The notes beneath the pieces were generated by a model. It saw nothing but the letters and a program-made list of their open reading frames with translations. It was not told where the DNA came from and searched no databases. The translations under genes were made by a program, and so were the position numbers. A stretch of 64,000 nt of DNA, taken from Symbiodinium natans. Taxonomy: Eukaryota; Sar; Dinophyceae; Suessiales; Symbiodiniaceae. The stretch spans positions 124,001-188,000 of the forward strand of contig CAJNDS010002249.1 in assembly GCA_905221605.1 (NCBI GenBank), written 5' to 3'. Of this stretch, positions 42,343-51,292 are shown in pieces. Every line of letters starts with the position of its first letter. Within the stretch, counting starts at the first letter, position 1.

Positions 42343-42718
42343 GTGCGGTCGTCGATAGTGGTTCCTGGAGCATTGGCGACACTGTCCTCGATGAAATCAA
42401 ATCCAAAATCAACGTGCAGCTGGGCTCTCCGTTTAGACTTTAGATGTTTCAGAACCCGTTCCTACATGAAGGCTGCTCTATATCGAGGCTCCCTTGCTGG
42501 GGTACTGTTTAAACTAAAGCGTTTAAGAAAGCTGAAACAAACAAAAGAAAACACACCCAGCCTGGGGCCCCTCATGCGGTACTTGCTTCACACAGGTTTC
42601 CATTGGCCCGCCCCCACCCCGCAACCCCACCCAGCAAGAGCAAGCTACCCTCCGTCTGTGGAGTTGGATGAACGCCCTGTTCCGGGAGGCTCTGTCGTAC
42701 CGTCAACATTCCCTTTAG
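42343..42718 (+). CDS. Two candidate exons of one gene, the second terminal
   Basis: 42343-42437 (GCACAG|GT) reads AVVDSGSWSIGDTVLDEIKS then KINVQLGSPFR. 42596-42718 (CACACAG|GTTTCC) reads VSIGPPPPRNPTQQEQATLR then LWSWMNALFREALSYRQHSL and TAG. A competing single frame is open for 130 codons across both (42343-42735); the spliced reading has the more natural composition. Confidence 0.45.
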
Positions 42719-43270
42719 AAAATCTGCTCCTTTAAAAACCACCTTAAGAGAGCACCCCTATAGCCTAAGCCGCTAGGTAGGCACCCTTTTAAGGTCGAAG
42801 GGTTTTGAGGGTGATACCCATCCCTCAAGATCGCATGCACAATCCCTGCAAAATGGTGCACCTATCTGGGGGAGTGAGGGGCTCAAGCCAATGCTCTGCG
42901 AGGTCTAAAGGCCCTAAACCCTTGAACCCTGAATTGGACTTCAGAATGTGACCTTCATTCTCACTAGACCCAGATTCGCTTGGCTTTCTTCTGGCCGGCT
43001 CTTGGGACTTAAACCTTTCGGGTTTTTGTAGACACTACCAAAAGGAGCCTAAACGTTTAAGCTTTTCAGAGGGGTTCAGAAGTGAGCCAAGTTCGGATCG
43101 GGTTTAAGATGGAGTGCTTTGCGCAGCAGACAGGAAGATTCTGGATGCTGGCTTCGTGGAGCTCCATGGCGAAATCGACTCATGAGTGCTGAGGGATTCT
43201 GAGCCGTTTAGGGTCTGGGGTTTTAGGGTTTAGGGTTTGGGGTTTAGGGTTTAGGGTTTAGGGTTTAGGG

Positions 43271-43369
43271 TTCCCCTCCGAGGAAGAATCCCAGCGAATC
43301 GACCAGCGAAGTCCGCATCTCGCCGGTGGCGCAGTCGTCCTTGCCTCGGGCTTTGCTGGGCGGGAGTGA
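43271..43369 (+). CDS. Candidate terminal exon, 32 codons plus TGA
   Basis: Directly after a TTTAGGG array. Reads FPSEEESQRIDQRSPHLAGG then AVVLASGFAGRE. Function unknown. Confidence 0.5.
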   Translation, partial: FPSEEESQRIDQRSPHLAGGAVVLASGFAGRE

Positions 43370-43379
43370 GTGGGGGGCC

Positions 43380-43632
43380 CTGGATCTTAGTAGGGAACGT
43401 CAAAATGAGGGCCCTATATACTCCCTTAAAGAGCGAATGAGGGCCCTATATACTCCCTTAAAGGGTATATGTCGGGTCTACAGAGCTTAGCCCCCTGGTT
43501 CTTCGTAGGGAATGAGGGAATGAGGGGCCCCTGTAGAATCGCTTAAAGGGTATATATATATATGTATATATATATACATATATATATATATGTATAGAGG
43601 GCCCTCATTCCCCCATTCCCTACTAAGAGCCA
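43380..43632. mobile_element. Family G element(s) with TA-rich centre
   Basis: AGTAGGGAA...GAGGGCCCTATATACTCCC occurs twice, then a second unit TAGGGAATGAGGGAATGAGG ... GGGCCCTCATTCCCCCATTC with a (TA)n/(CATA)n palindrome (43550-43595). A related copy is nested at about 12060-12170. Confidence 0.6.
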
Positions 43633-44053
43633 GCCCGTTAGGGCACAGGTGTGTGTTCAGGGTTAGGCGGATCAAGGTATAGAAAGTTCAAAGTCCAGAT
43701 TTCAGGAAGCCCGCGAACCGGACATCCATATCTCCCCTAGAAGTGCCGCACACTCGTTTTCCTAAACCTCAACCCTAAGCACGACCAGAATAAGGGTTTA
43801 GGGTTTAGGGTTTAGGGTTTAGGGTTTAGGGTTTAGGGTTCCAAAAAACCCTTGCAGCCCCAGATGCAGCAACCCTCTCGACGAGCGGGACGCCGGACAG
43901 ACCAAGGCCCACTGCAGTGCAGCCTTGAGCTTACTTTTCTTTAGTTTGGGGTTTCGGGTTTGGGGCTTGGGGCTTGGGGGTTGGGGCTTGGGGCTTGCGA
44001 CTTGGGGCTTGCGGCTTGGGGCTTGGGGTTTATAACTTTCGGGTTGGGGTTTC

Positions 44054-44196
44054 AAGCTTTCGTTGGCCTTTGTTGAGGCTTCGGAGATGTTGGATGCACT
44101 TCGTAACTCGATCGCTTCGGGCTGGGTCGGTTTGTGGCGTGGCATCGACCTCACAGTGAATGGCTACGGGTTGCTGCGAAGACAACGCCCGAAAAC
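44054..44196 (+). CDS. Candidate exon, about 48 codons
   Basis: Reads KLSLAFVEASEMLDALRNSI then ASGWVGLWRGIDLTVNGYGL and ends before a TTTAGGG array. Among the best open frames in this half. Function unknown. Confidence 0.5.
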
Positions 44197-44511
44197 TTTA
44201 GGGTTTAGGGCTTAGGGTTTAGGGTTTAGGATTTAGGATTTTAGGGCTGGGTTTAGGGGTTCAGGGCTTAGGGTTTAGGGATTGGGATTGGGGTTTAGGG
44301 TTCTGGGCTTATAAGGATTCATTCTTCGGGTCGCTTGAGTTCTTCACGCTTTTGTGAGGTCTTTCGACAAGCTCAGCTTCACGGAAGCGCTCACTTGTAA
44401 ACCCTTAATCCAAAATTAGCGCGCCCTCTTGTTCGTGGGGGAGGGTTTAGGGCTTTAAGAGTTTGTGGTGTCGGATTCTTCTGGGGTGCTGGCAGGCTAT
44501 CTAAACCCTAC

Positions 44512-44605
44512 CTGGAAACTTGAATGGAGTTCCTTTTTGGGGTTTGCTAGAAGGGGTTCTAGTATACGACTCTATGAAGGCACTACACAGGAGACTTTAG
44601 GTCTA
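44512..44605. mobile_element. Family C element
   Basis: TACCTGGAAACTTGAATGGA at the left, CTAGTATACGACTCTATGAA in the centre, CACTACACAGGAGACTTTAG at the right. Confidence 0.65.
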
Positions 44606-44652
44606 AACCCTAAACCCTAAACCCTAAACCCTAAACCCCAAGACTCCCAGTG

Positions 44653-44719
44653 AGCCGCACTACCAGACAGGGTGACGAGGACACTGGCGACGGCTTCGAG
44701 TTCGACGCCGGCCGCCCAG
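44653..44719 (+). CDS. Candidate exon, 22 codons, acidic
   Basis: Reads SRTTRQGDEDTGDGFEFDAG then RP, ending CCCAG|GGGCTTGG. Flanked by arrays. Confidence 0.4.
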
Positions 44720-44894
44720 GGGCTTGGGGTTTAGGGTTTATAGGGTTTAGGGTTTAGGGTTTAGGGTTGAGGGTTTTTTTGTGATTACAATGGCTGTGCG
44801 AAGGGTTTTTGGCTTCGGGCAGTTTAGGTAGGGTTTCGGGAATTCCTGAGTTTGAGGCAAAGCCTAGCAACCGTTAAGGGCCTTTCCCCCCAAG

Positions 44895-45087
44895 GCTGTC
44901 CCAAACCCAGCACCCTGGCCCTGCCAGGATTCTCAAGGGGTACAAGGGTGCAAGAACGATCAGAGGATTCAGGGGTTCAGCTGGGGATGTTCCGGCTGAG
45001 ATCAGCAGTCGTCAGTTCGTGAAGATCTTGAGACGAAGCGGGGGCACATTTTTCTATAAGCAAGGCTGCGCGGTGGTACCTCGCTAG
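44895..45087 (+). CDS. Candidate terminal exon, 63 codons plus TAG
   Basis: CCCAAG|GCTG acceptor. Reads LSQTQHPGPARILKGYKGAR, then VPAEISSRQFVKILRRSGGT and FFYKQGCAVVPR. No Met. No family assigned. Confidence 0.5.
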
Positions 45088-45371
45088 GTTCGGGGTGAGC
45101 TTGCAAACCGAGTGGGCCCACTTGGAGTGCTGCAATGGAAGTTAAAGGGGATTCTAGTATACTACTCAAAGGAAGGTACTACCCTAAGGCTCTTGGGCCC
45201 TCAAACCCTTAGGAATTGAGACCCTAGAGCCTTTCCTAGGAGGTACCAGTCCCTCTGTAGGAGTGTCCTTGGAGCTTTAAGTTAAAGGGGACTCTAGTAT
45301 CCCTAGACCCTAAACCCTGTAAACCCTAGGAGCCTTTGGGTAGTGCCACAGGTGGCCCCGCTAGGAAAGCT

Positions 45372-45462
45372 CCTAGCCGTGGCGACGCTCAGGATCCGGA
45401 CAGTCCCCTCGGCGAGCGCCACTTCTACGCCTTGTCTCCCTGCGAGTGCCTGGGCAAAATAA
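45372..45462 (+). CDS. Candidate exon, 30 codons
   Basis: Reads PSRGDAQDPDSPLGERHFYA then LSPCECLGKI, ending AAATAA|GTGTGCGG (GT donor). A second frame is open. Confidence 0.45.
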
Positions 45463-45576
45463 GTGTGCGGGTTTAGGGTTCAGGGTTTAGGGTTTAAGGT
45501 TTAAGGTTTAGGCTTTAGGGTTTAGGGTTTAGGTTTTGGAGTTTAGGGTTTTGGGAACCACAGCAACGAGTACCCC

Positions 45577-45670
45577 CTTCTATACTGGTTCCCCCCCCTC
45601 AAGTAGCCTTAATTAGGCTTAATTATCCGTATATAGCCTTACTTAAATTAAGGGGGGTAGGGGAGCCTGA
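45577..45670. mobile_element. Family E inverted-repeat element
   Basis: GGTTCCCCCCCCTCAAGTAG with CCTTAATTAGGCTTAATTAT pairs with TTAAATTAAGGGGGGTAGG. A related copy lies at about 21300-21420. Confidence 0.55.
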
Positions 45671-45713
45671 GAAGCACCCCACATTTCTTGCTTGTTTGGG
45701 ATTCAGGGTTTAA

Positions 45714-45839
45714 CACTGTGGACGAAGGGTTTATAGGGTTGATGCCCCCCCTACCCTGTATGCCCAGGCCACAACAAAAATGCATGGTTCCTCCAATATT
45801 GAACAGTCCGAACCTCCTCCCAAAAAAGCTTGGCCTTAG
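45714..45839 (+). CDS. Candidate terminal exon, 41 codons plus TAG
   Basis: Reads HCGRRVYRVDAPPTLYAQAT then TKMHGSSNIEQSEPPPKKAW. Function unknown. Confidence 0.4.
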   Translation, partial: HCGRRVYRVDAPPTLYAQATTKMHGSSNIEQSEPPPKKAWP

Positions 45840-46232
45840 GTAGTCCTCAGGTTTAGGGTTTAGGGTTTAGGGTTAGTTGAGACATCTTTCGCCGTGTCCT
45901 CAACCCTCAGTCGCTCAAGAATCAAGTCCTCATTCTGCAGTTGCCCTCCACCCTAAACCCCAAACACTAAACCCTAAACCCTAAACCCTAAAGGGTGTCG
46001 GGTTGAGGGTTCTGGTAGCTGCTCCATCACAGTTCAAGAGAGGTGATCGGTCAGACGAGTTGAGCTGGATGTATAGCTAGTGTTTTTGTACGCTGCAAGA
46101 CCCCAAGCCGTAAATCCTAAACGACTCAGTTTAAGAAGATGGGCTATTATACCCTCTAACCCCGAAAACAGGCCCTTTAGAGGGTTGATATTCTGCCCTG
46201 TAAACAGGGCCTTTAGAGGGTTGATTTTGGGC

Positions 46233-46352
46233 AAGAAGCTGGCAGCCCCAAGACCCTTTGCGCATGGCAGGTGCTTCGGAGGGGACTATGGGCCGACAGC
46301 GCCAGTGAGCGACAGCACGTGCTCTCGTCACCAAAGCGGTTCTTCGGGGGGC
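46233..46352 (+). CDS. Candidate exon, 40 codons
   Basis: Reads KKLAAPRPFAHGRCFGGDYG then PTAPVSDSTCSRHQSGSSGG, followed by a nine-unit TTTAGGG array. The 60 bp upstream contain a short direct repeat (GGGCCTTTAGAGGGTTGAT-type, twice). Confidence 0.4.
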
Positions 46353-46468
46353 GTAGGGTTTAGGGTTTAGGGTTTAGGGTTTAGGGTTTAGGGTTTAGGG
46401 TTTAGGGTTTAGGGTTTATAGGATTTGGGGCTAAGGGGGCCGAAGCCCGAAGTCCTTTTTGGGAGGTT

Positions 46469-46560
46469 CATTGGTAGTTATGGCTGGGCTTATATTGTGG
46501 GATTTAGGAGGCTATAACTTGTTCAGGGTGCCTAAAAGCCTACTTAAAACTACCCATGAA
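46469..46560. mobile_element. Family L element
   Basis: GGTTCATTGGTAGTTATGGC at the left and TTAAAACTACCCATGAACCT at the right. Confidence 0.7.
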
Positions 46561-46664
46561 CCTTGAAGTATAACCCCTAACCCTAAGCCTTAGATTCGTC
46601 CCTCAGAACTCTAGTGCCAGTACGCAAAGGGGTTTAGGGTTTAGGGTTTAGGGTTTAGGGTTGC

Positions 46665-46739
46665 ATGATTCGGCTTTCGGATGGATCCCCATTCCCGGCT
46701 GGTAGCGCACTGACACATAAGACCCTCAGTCCTTACTAA
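46665..46739 (+). CDS. Small ORF or single exon, 24 aa
   Basis: ATG to TAA between a TTTAGGG array on the left and a CCCTAAA array on the right. Reads MIRLSDGSPFPAGSALTHKT then LSPY. Confidence 0.3.
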   Translation: MIRLSDGSPFPAGSALTHKTLSPY

Positions 46740-46771
46740 ACCCTAAACCCTAAACCCTCAACCCTACTCCA

Positions 46772-46920
46772 ACGCACTCAGTGACTAGCTGGGTAGGCTG
46801 TTTCTTCAAGGCGATGTGGCAGTTCGGGCGCCATGCTTTCGGGGCGGACCTTTCAGCAGCAGCCAAAGTTCGGTGCAAGAAGGACCAGACGAGTTTGGGC
46901 GGGTTGACATCAGTTACCCT
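46772..46920 (+). CDS. Candidate exon, about 50 codons
   Basis: Reads THSVTSWVGCFFKAMWQFGR then HAFGADLSAAAKVRCKKDQT and SLGGLTSVTL. Good length and composition; family not recognised. Confidence 0.5.
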
Positions 46921-47078
46921 GAACCTAAACCCTGATCGGTTTAGGGTTTAGGGTTTAGGGTTTAGGGTTTAGGGTTTAGGGTTTGGGGTTTAGGGTTTAG
47001 GGTTCCTAATTCTTGCCGAAACCCCGAACCCTTAAAGGGCTTCTGGACTGGGAGCTTAAGTGTTTCTTTTTTCCTGAG

Positions 47079-47145
47079 GTTCTCCACTATGCCGCCCGGG
47101 AGCAACAACCAGTACATCCCAGCAGCTTGGTCCAACAGCCTTTAA
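47079..47145 (+). CDS. Candidate terminal exon
   Basis: TCCTGAG|GTTC acceptor. Reads FSTMPPGSNNQYIPAAWSNS then L and TAA. A second frame (VLHYAAREQQPVHPSSLVQQ) is open. Confidence 0.4.
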
Positions 47146-47611
47146 TTAGGGGTTTAGGCTTTGGCATGTAGGTAGAACCCTAAACCCCTAAACCCTAAAA
47201 CCCTAAACCCTAAACCACGAACCCCTAAACCCTAAACCCTAAACCCTAAACGCGAACCCCTGAAGCCTCAACCCTAAGCACCACACCCTTTTAGGGTTCG
47301 GGGTTTGGGGTGCAGGGAGAACCTCAAGTGTGGATATGTAGGTCATGGGTAGGAATGGTGTTCTAGAGTTTCAGGTCTAAATCTCAACTAGGGTTTTATT
47401 GTCGTCAAACAGCTCCTGTTCGTAACTGAGCGAGCAAAACCCTGCACCCACAAACCCTAAACCCTAAACCCTAAACTCTAAAACCTAAATGCTTCGCGGA
47501 TTTGGTTTGACATGGGCATCTTCAGCTTGCCGGCAAGAGAGTCAGGGACATCGGAGCATCGGTCTAAACCCTAAACCCTAAACCCTAAACCCTAAACCCT
47601 AAACCCCTGAC

Positions 47612-47785
47612 ATGTGGAGACAATTACCGAAGTGGGGCTGTCTGAGAGGCGCGAGAAGTAAGCCTCACAGGTTTGTGGAAACCTTGATATTTGAGTGGAG
47701 AACCTCTTGTTTTTCAGAATCTCTCTTGTTCCGTGCAAGCCCTAAACGATGCAAGAACACAACCCTGAGGGACAAAAACGTGTAA
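47612..47785 (+). CDS. Small complete ORF, 57 aa, basic
   Basis: ATG to TAA. Reads MWRQLPKWGCLRGARSKPHR then FVETLIFEWRTSCFSESLLF and ends TTLRDKNV. Abuts a CCCTAAA array on the left. No family recognised. Confidence 0.35.
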   Translation: MWRQLPKWGCLRGARSKPHRFVETLIFEWRTSCFSESLLFRASPKRCKNTTLRDKNV

Positions 47786-48291
47786 GTACATGATGGCCCT
47801 GCCCCGGAGTGGGCAGTTTAGGGTTTAGGGTTTAGGGTTCAAAACCCTAAACCCTAAACCCTAAACCCTAAACCCTAAACCCTAAACCCTAAACCCCAAC
47901 CCCCCCCCCCCCCCCCCAATGTTTGCATCGCTGTGTCGCCCCACTACTTGGGGAAAAGCGCAGGCAGAAGCACAGAACCCGAAACGCCTTTAGGGTTTAG
48001 GGTTTAGGGCTTAGGGCTTAGGGCTTAGGGCTTAGGGACAAGGATAACCCATAGGCCACAGCACACATCAACCCGAAACCCTAAGCCCTAGTATTGCCAA
48101 CCTCAGTCTAGTACTTCAGGGTTCAGGGCTAACAAGCTAGCTAGGATCCAGAAAACCCCAAACCCGAAGCCCTGAACGCTAAACCTTTACACCCTAAACC
48201 CTAAGCCCTAACCCTAAACCCTAAACCCAAAAAACCCTAAACTCTAAGCCCTAAAACCCGAAACCCTAAAACCCTCAACCCTAAAACCCTA

Positions 48292-48385
48292 AACATGTTC
48301 AGCCCTATCGCCCGAAAATTTCAGCAACCCCACAGAATTGAGGCCAGCAGCTTGATTGTTTCTGGCAGCTTGCGACTGGGCTGGG
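48292..48385 (+). CDS. Candidate exon, 30 codons
   Basis: Reads MFSPIARKFQQPHRIEASSL then IVSGSLRLGW, ending TGGG|GTTTAGGG (array-provided GT). Confidence 0.45.
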
Positions 48386-48614
48386 GTTTAGGGCTTAGGG
48401 TTTAGGGTTTAGGGTTTAGCGTTTCGATTTTAAGGTTTACGGTAGATTCTTCCTGAAGGGCCCTGGTTCGTTTGTCCATAAACCATATGGTAGTAGAGCT
48501 TGTTGGGCAGAATCTAGAGTATCCTGGATTTAGCCTTTTGAGCTTAGGGTTTAGGGTAGAACCTCAACCCTAAACCCTAAACCCTAAACCCTCAACCCTC
48601 AACCCTCAACCCTA

Positions 48615-48707
48615 AACAGAAACCCCACAACATCAACAAGGGAAGTTCTCTTTATTGCCAAGGATTCCTCTTTTGGAACAACCGCGCTCTATAACTTACA
48701 ACCGTAG
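48615..48707 (+). CDS. Candidate terminal exon, 30 codons plus TAG
   Basis: Reads NRNPTTSTREVLFIAKDSSF then GTTALYNLQP. A second frame is open. Confidence 0.45.
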   Translation, partial: NRNPTTSTREVLFIAKDSSFGTTALYNLQP

Positions 48708-48732
48708 ACCCTGACGGGTCGTTACAACTCTA

Positions 48733-48848
48733 CCTAGCTAGGATCGGGCGTGGGCCTTTATTCCCGTTTCTTAAGGTTCAGGTTCACTCATAAGGCCCTT
48801 CAGACCAAAAAAGGGCACCCTTGTTATTCCAGGTTACTCTGGGGTCTA
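48733..48848. mobile_element. Family F element
   Basis: AGCTAGGATCGGGCGTGGGC at the left, GGTTACTCTGGGGTCTAGCT at the right. The next 110 bp are open in all three + frames, so no exon call is made there. Confidence 0.65.
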
Positions 48849-49007
48849 GCTACTTCTTTCTTGGGGTGGGGGAGGTTGGAGTGCAGGCTGGCGGCATGGT
48901 TTTTCTTCCTTTCGGAGTTACCTCATCAACCTCGCAAAGCACAAGCGGGTCTCTTCTAAAAGCCTCGTGCAGAACCTCAGAAACCCTAAACCCTAAGCCC
49001 TACACCC

Positions 49008-49092
49008 CAAGGCTCCTATGTAGTACCTTTTTGGTGTAGTATACCAAACTTAGCTAGCCAAAAAAGGAACTACATTCGAGTCTTCAGATAAA
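49008..49092. mobile_element. Family C element, reverse orientation
   Basis: GGCTCCTATGTAGTACCTTT at the left; AAAAAAGGAACTACATTCGA and GTCTTCAG at the right. Confidence 0.7.
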
Positions 49093-49218
49093 TCCTGAAC
49101 ACTGACCCTAAACCCGAAACCCTAAACCCAAGACCCTCAACCCTAAACCCCAAAGCCTGAACACTGAAACCACCGGACCCAAAAACCCTCAACCCAAGCC
49201 CTGCACCCCCCTGACCCC

Positions 49219-49287
49219 ACACGGAGCTTCGAGGTCTTGCGAGCCGCAGAAGTTGCTCAAGACTCTGGCGCCTTTGACGCAGATTAG
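49219..49287 (+). CDS. Candidate terminal exon, 22 codons plus TAG
   Basis: Reads TRSFEVLRAAEVAQDSGAFD then AD. The TAG lies in the first telomere-like unit (GATTAGGG), so a donor just before is possible. Confidence 0.4.
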   Translation, partial: TRSFEVLRAAEVAQDSGAFDAD

Positions 49288-49537
49288 GGTTTACTTGGTA
49301 GGCCCTTTTTGTATTTCCCTTATTGGGCTTCAGAGGACTATATTTAGGATTTTGTTTCAGAGGGTTTTGAGGGCAATCCTAGTTTAGGGTTTTTCTAAAG
49401 GGTTTAAGGAGAAACCTTGAGACCCTTAAGAAAAGGGAAATGCAACCTTATCTGTTGGATGTTGTATGCATACACACCCTTTTCGGGCCCCCAAACCCTA
49501 AACCCTAAACCCTGTATAAACCCTAAACCCTAAACCC

Positions 49538-49624
49538 CAGTCTGCCTGCATGAAGGGACCTTTGTCGGAGCCAGAACTACTTGAAGCCAATGGCCAGCAG
49601 AATCGCACCAATATAGGCGCCTGA
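49538..49624 (+). CDS. Candidate terminal exon, 28 codons plus TGA
   Basis: Reads QSACMKGPLSEPELLEANGQ then QNRTNIGA after ACCCCAG. Function unknown. Confidence 0.45.
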   Translation, partial: QSACMKGPLSEPELLEANGQQNRTNIGA

Positions 49625-49935
49625 ATAATTAGAATAGGGTTTAGGGGGGGTCATTAAGGTAGAATTATAAAGGGACCATGAGGGAATACCCATTAGTGAT
49701 AATCCCGACCCATAGTATGCATACCTGAGGATCAGAAGATTCATAAGACGCAGTGAGCCACAGAAATGACAGGAGATAGCCCTAAACCCAAAATCCTAAA
49801 CCCTCAGCCCTAAACCCTAAACCCTAAACCCTAAACCCACCCTAAACCCTAAACCCTATACCACGCCTGACGGGTCCGGCACCTGGGTCTCAGGTTCTTG
49901 GGTATACTTTTGGGGGGCTCGTGGGATCCTATTTT

Positions 49936-50069
49936 GGGATGTTCCCCCTACACAGGGATTATAGCACCCCTAAACCCTAAACCCTAAACCCTAAACCCTA
50001 AACCCTAAACCCCCTATTATAATAGGTAATCCCTACGAAGGACTGTTAGTCTAAGAGGGGAACATCCCA
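49936..50069. mobile_element. Family A element with central (CCCTAAA)n array
   Basis: GGGATGTTCCCCCTACACAG at the left (part of the arm deleted), array at 49974-50012, then right arm GACTGTTAGTCTAAGAGGGG and AACATCCC. Confidence 0.75.
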
Positions 50070-50225
50070 AGATCTTCTGATCTTAGTGGTTCAAGGTTTA
50101 TGATGACCTCGCCATCCCGAGCTCGCTTTATGTACATTGGGGTTTCCGAAATGAGGGGTACCTTTATGGGGGGAGGGGGGTCCTGATTATAAGGCAATCT
50201 TAAGGGAATCTTACTATTTAGGGGT

Positions 50226-50516
50226 CTATATTCGGGGTCCCCGATTGTCGGGAACTCCCATGTCACCTTCTGTGTGGTGATCTTTCGTCATCAAACTGGC
50301 CTTAGCTTTCTTCACTGTCTTTACACCTGACCCCCTACCCTCCACCCCACCCGCGGTCAATCTGCATTCTGACCCTTTGCTGTCCGCCGCTTGGCTCAGT
50401 TGACCCTTATAAACCCCAAATAACCTCGTGCCCTGATCGGCGCAGCCCAAAGGGCCGTGCCGTTGCCGTGAGCACGCAGAGTTGGCAGGCCCAGCACCAC
50501 AGCAAAAAGTCGTCAA
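50226..50516 (-). CDS. Open frame, 96 aa, uncertain strand
   Basis: Starts MTTFCCGAGPANSACSRQRH and is Gly/Lys-rich toward the end. A 60-codon + frame overlaps it. Chance openness is possible. Confidence 0.25.
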   Translation of the reverse strand: MTTFCCGAGPANSACSRQRHGPLGCADQGTRLFGVYKGQLSQAADSKGSECRLTAGGVEGRGSGVKTVKKAKASLMTKDHHTEGDMGVPDNRGPRI

Positions 50517-50786
50517 CGTTTTAGGGTTTGGGGTTTAGGGTTGGGGAACCTTAGGATTTTTCTTTGCTTTGTCTTTGTTCTTATTAAGCCCCAGGGAATA
50601 GAGCTCAAACCCTAACCCTAGTCCCTGAACCGTTTAAAGGGGTGTATCTTGATAAGGGGTACTTATACAGGGTATCTTCAAGGTACTTGGGGGGGGTTCC
50701 AGGTAGGGTTGGGGGTCTAGGGTTTAGGGTTGAGGGTTTAGGGTTCAGGGTTCAGGGTTTTAAAGAGCACTTATTGGTTTTTTCAG

Positions 50787-50920
50787 AGATGCTGAGGTCC
50801 AAGCCTTCCAAGGACTCTACGTCTCATGTTGACCGTTTGCGGCCTTGCTGGACAAGAGCTGGCAACCCTGCCACTGGAGGAAAGCGCAGCGATGCCCTTA
50901 CCCCTTCTCTTTTTTTGGGC
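50787..50920 (+). CDS. Candidate exon, about 45 codons
   Basis: TTTTCAG|AGATG context. Reads MLRSKPSKDSTSHVDRLRPC then WTRAGNPATGGKRSDALTPS. It lies 370 bp upstream of the first visible exon of the ubiquitin-like/ankyrin gene, but its sequence is not the expected N-terminus of that family. Confidence 0.35.
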
Positions 50921-51090
50921 GGTGTAGGGTTTAGGGTTTAGGATTTAGGGTTTAGGATTTAGGGTTTAGGATTTAGGGTTTAGGTTTAGGGTTTCTGGTT
51001 TAAGGTTTAAGTGGAGGGAGGTTCAAGGTTCCCTTGTACAGTGGCCGGTCCCAAGAAAGGGCGGGGCCTTATTATAACACGGTTACTTTG

Positions 51091-51189
51091 CATGTTCCCC
51101 CTTTATACGAACAGTCCTTAATCGGGATTATAGTGCGCCGCCCTACTATAATCCCTGTTGGGGACTGTTCGTAGAAGGGGGAACATCCC
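51091..51189. mobile_element. Family A element inside or beside a family B element
   Basis: ATGTTCCCCCTTTATACGAA at the left, TTCGTAGAAGGGGGAACATC at the right. Family B right-arm sequence (TTATTATAACACGGTTACT) lies immediately to its left. Confidence 0.75.
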
Positions 51190-51290
51190 AAATGATACCC
51201 TTTGCCCTTTTTGTGTTTTTGTCTCTCATAAAGCAGCCAACCCCCAAAAAGGGCGCACCCTTATTATGATACGGTTACTGGGCTACCAAG
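51190..51290. mobile_element. Family B-type element ending at the first visible exon
   Basis: AATGATACCCTTTGCCC ... ACGGTTACTGGGCTACCAAG. Its terminal CCAAG is directly followed by CAATGGAGGAG, so the element probably forms the 3' end of an intron upstream of exon 1, and the annotated start Met may be internal. Confidence 0.6.
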
Positions 51291-51292
51291 CA

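Noticed and set aside
42343-42735. Single 130-codon + frame
   Set aside because: Composition is poorer than a two-exon reading with AG|G acceptors at 42343 and 42596; kept as the alternative in the feature entry.
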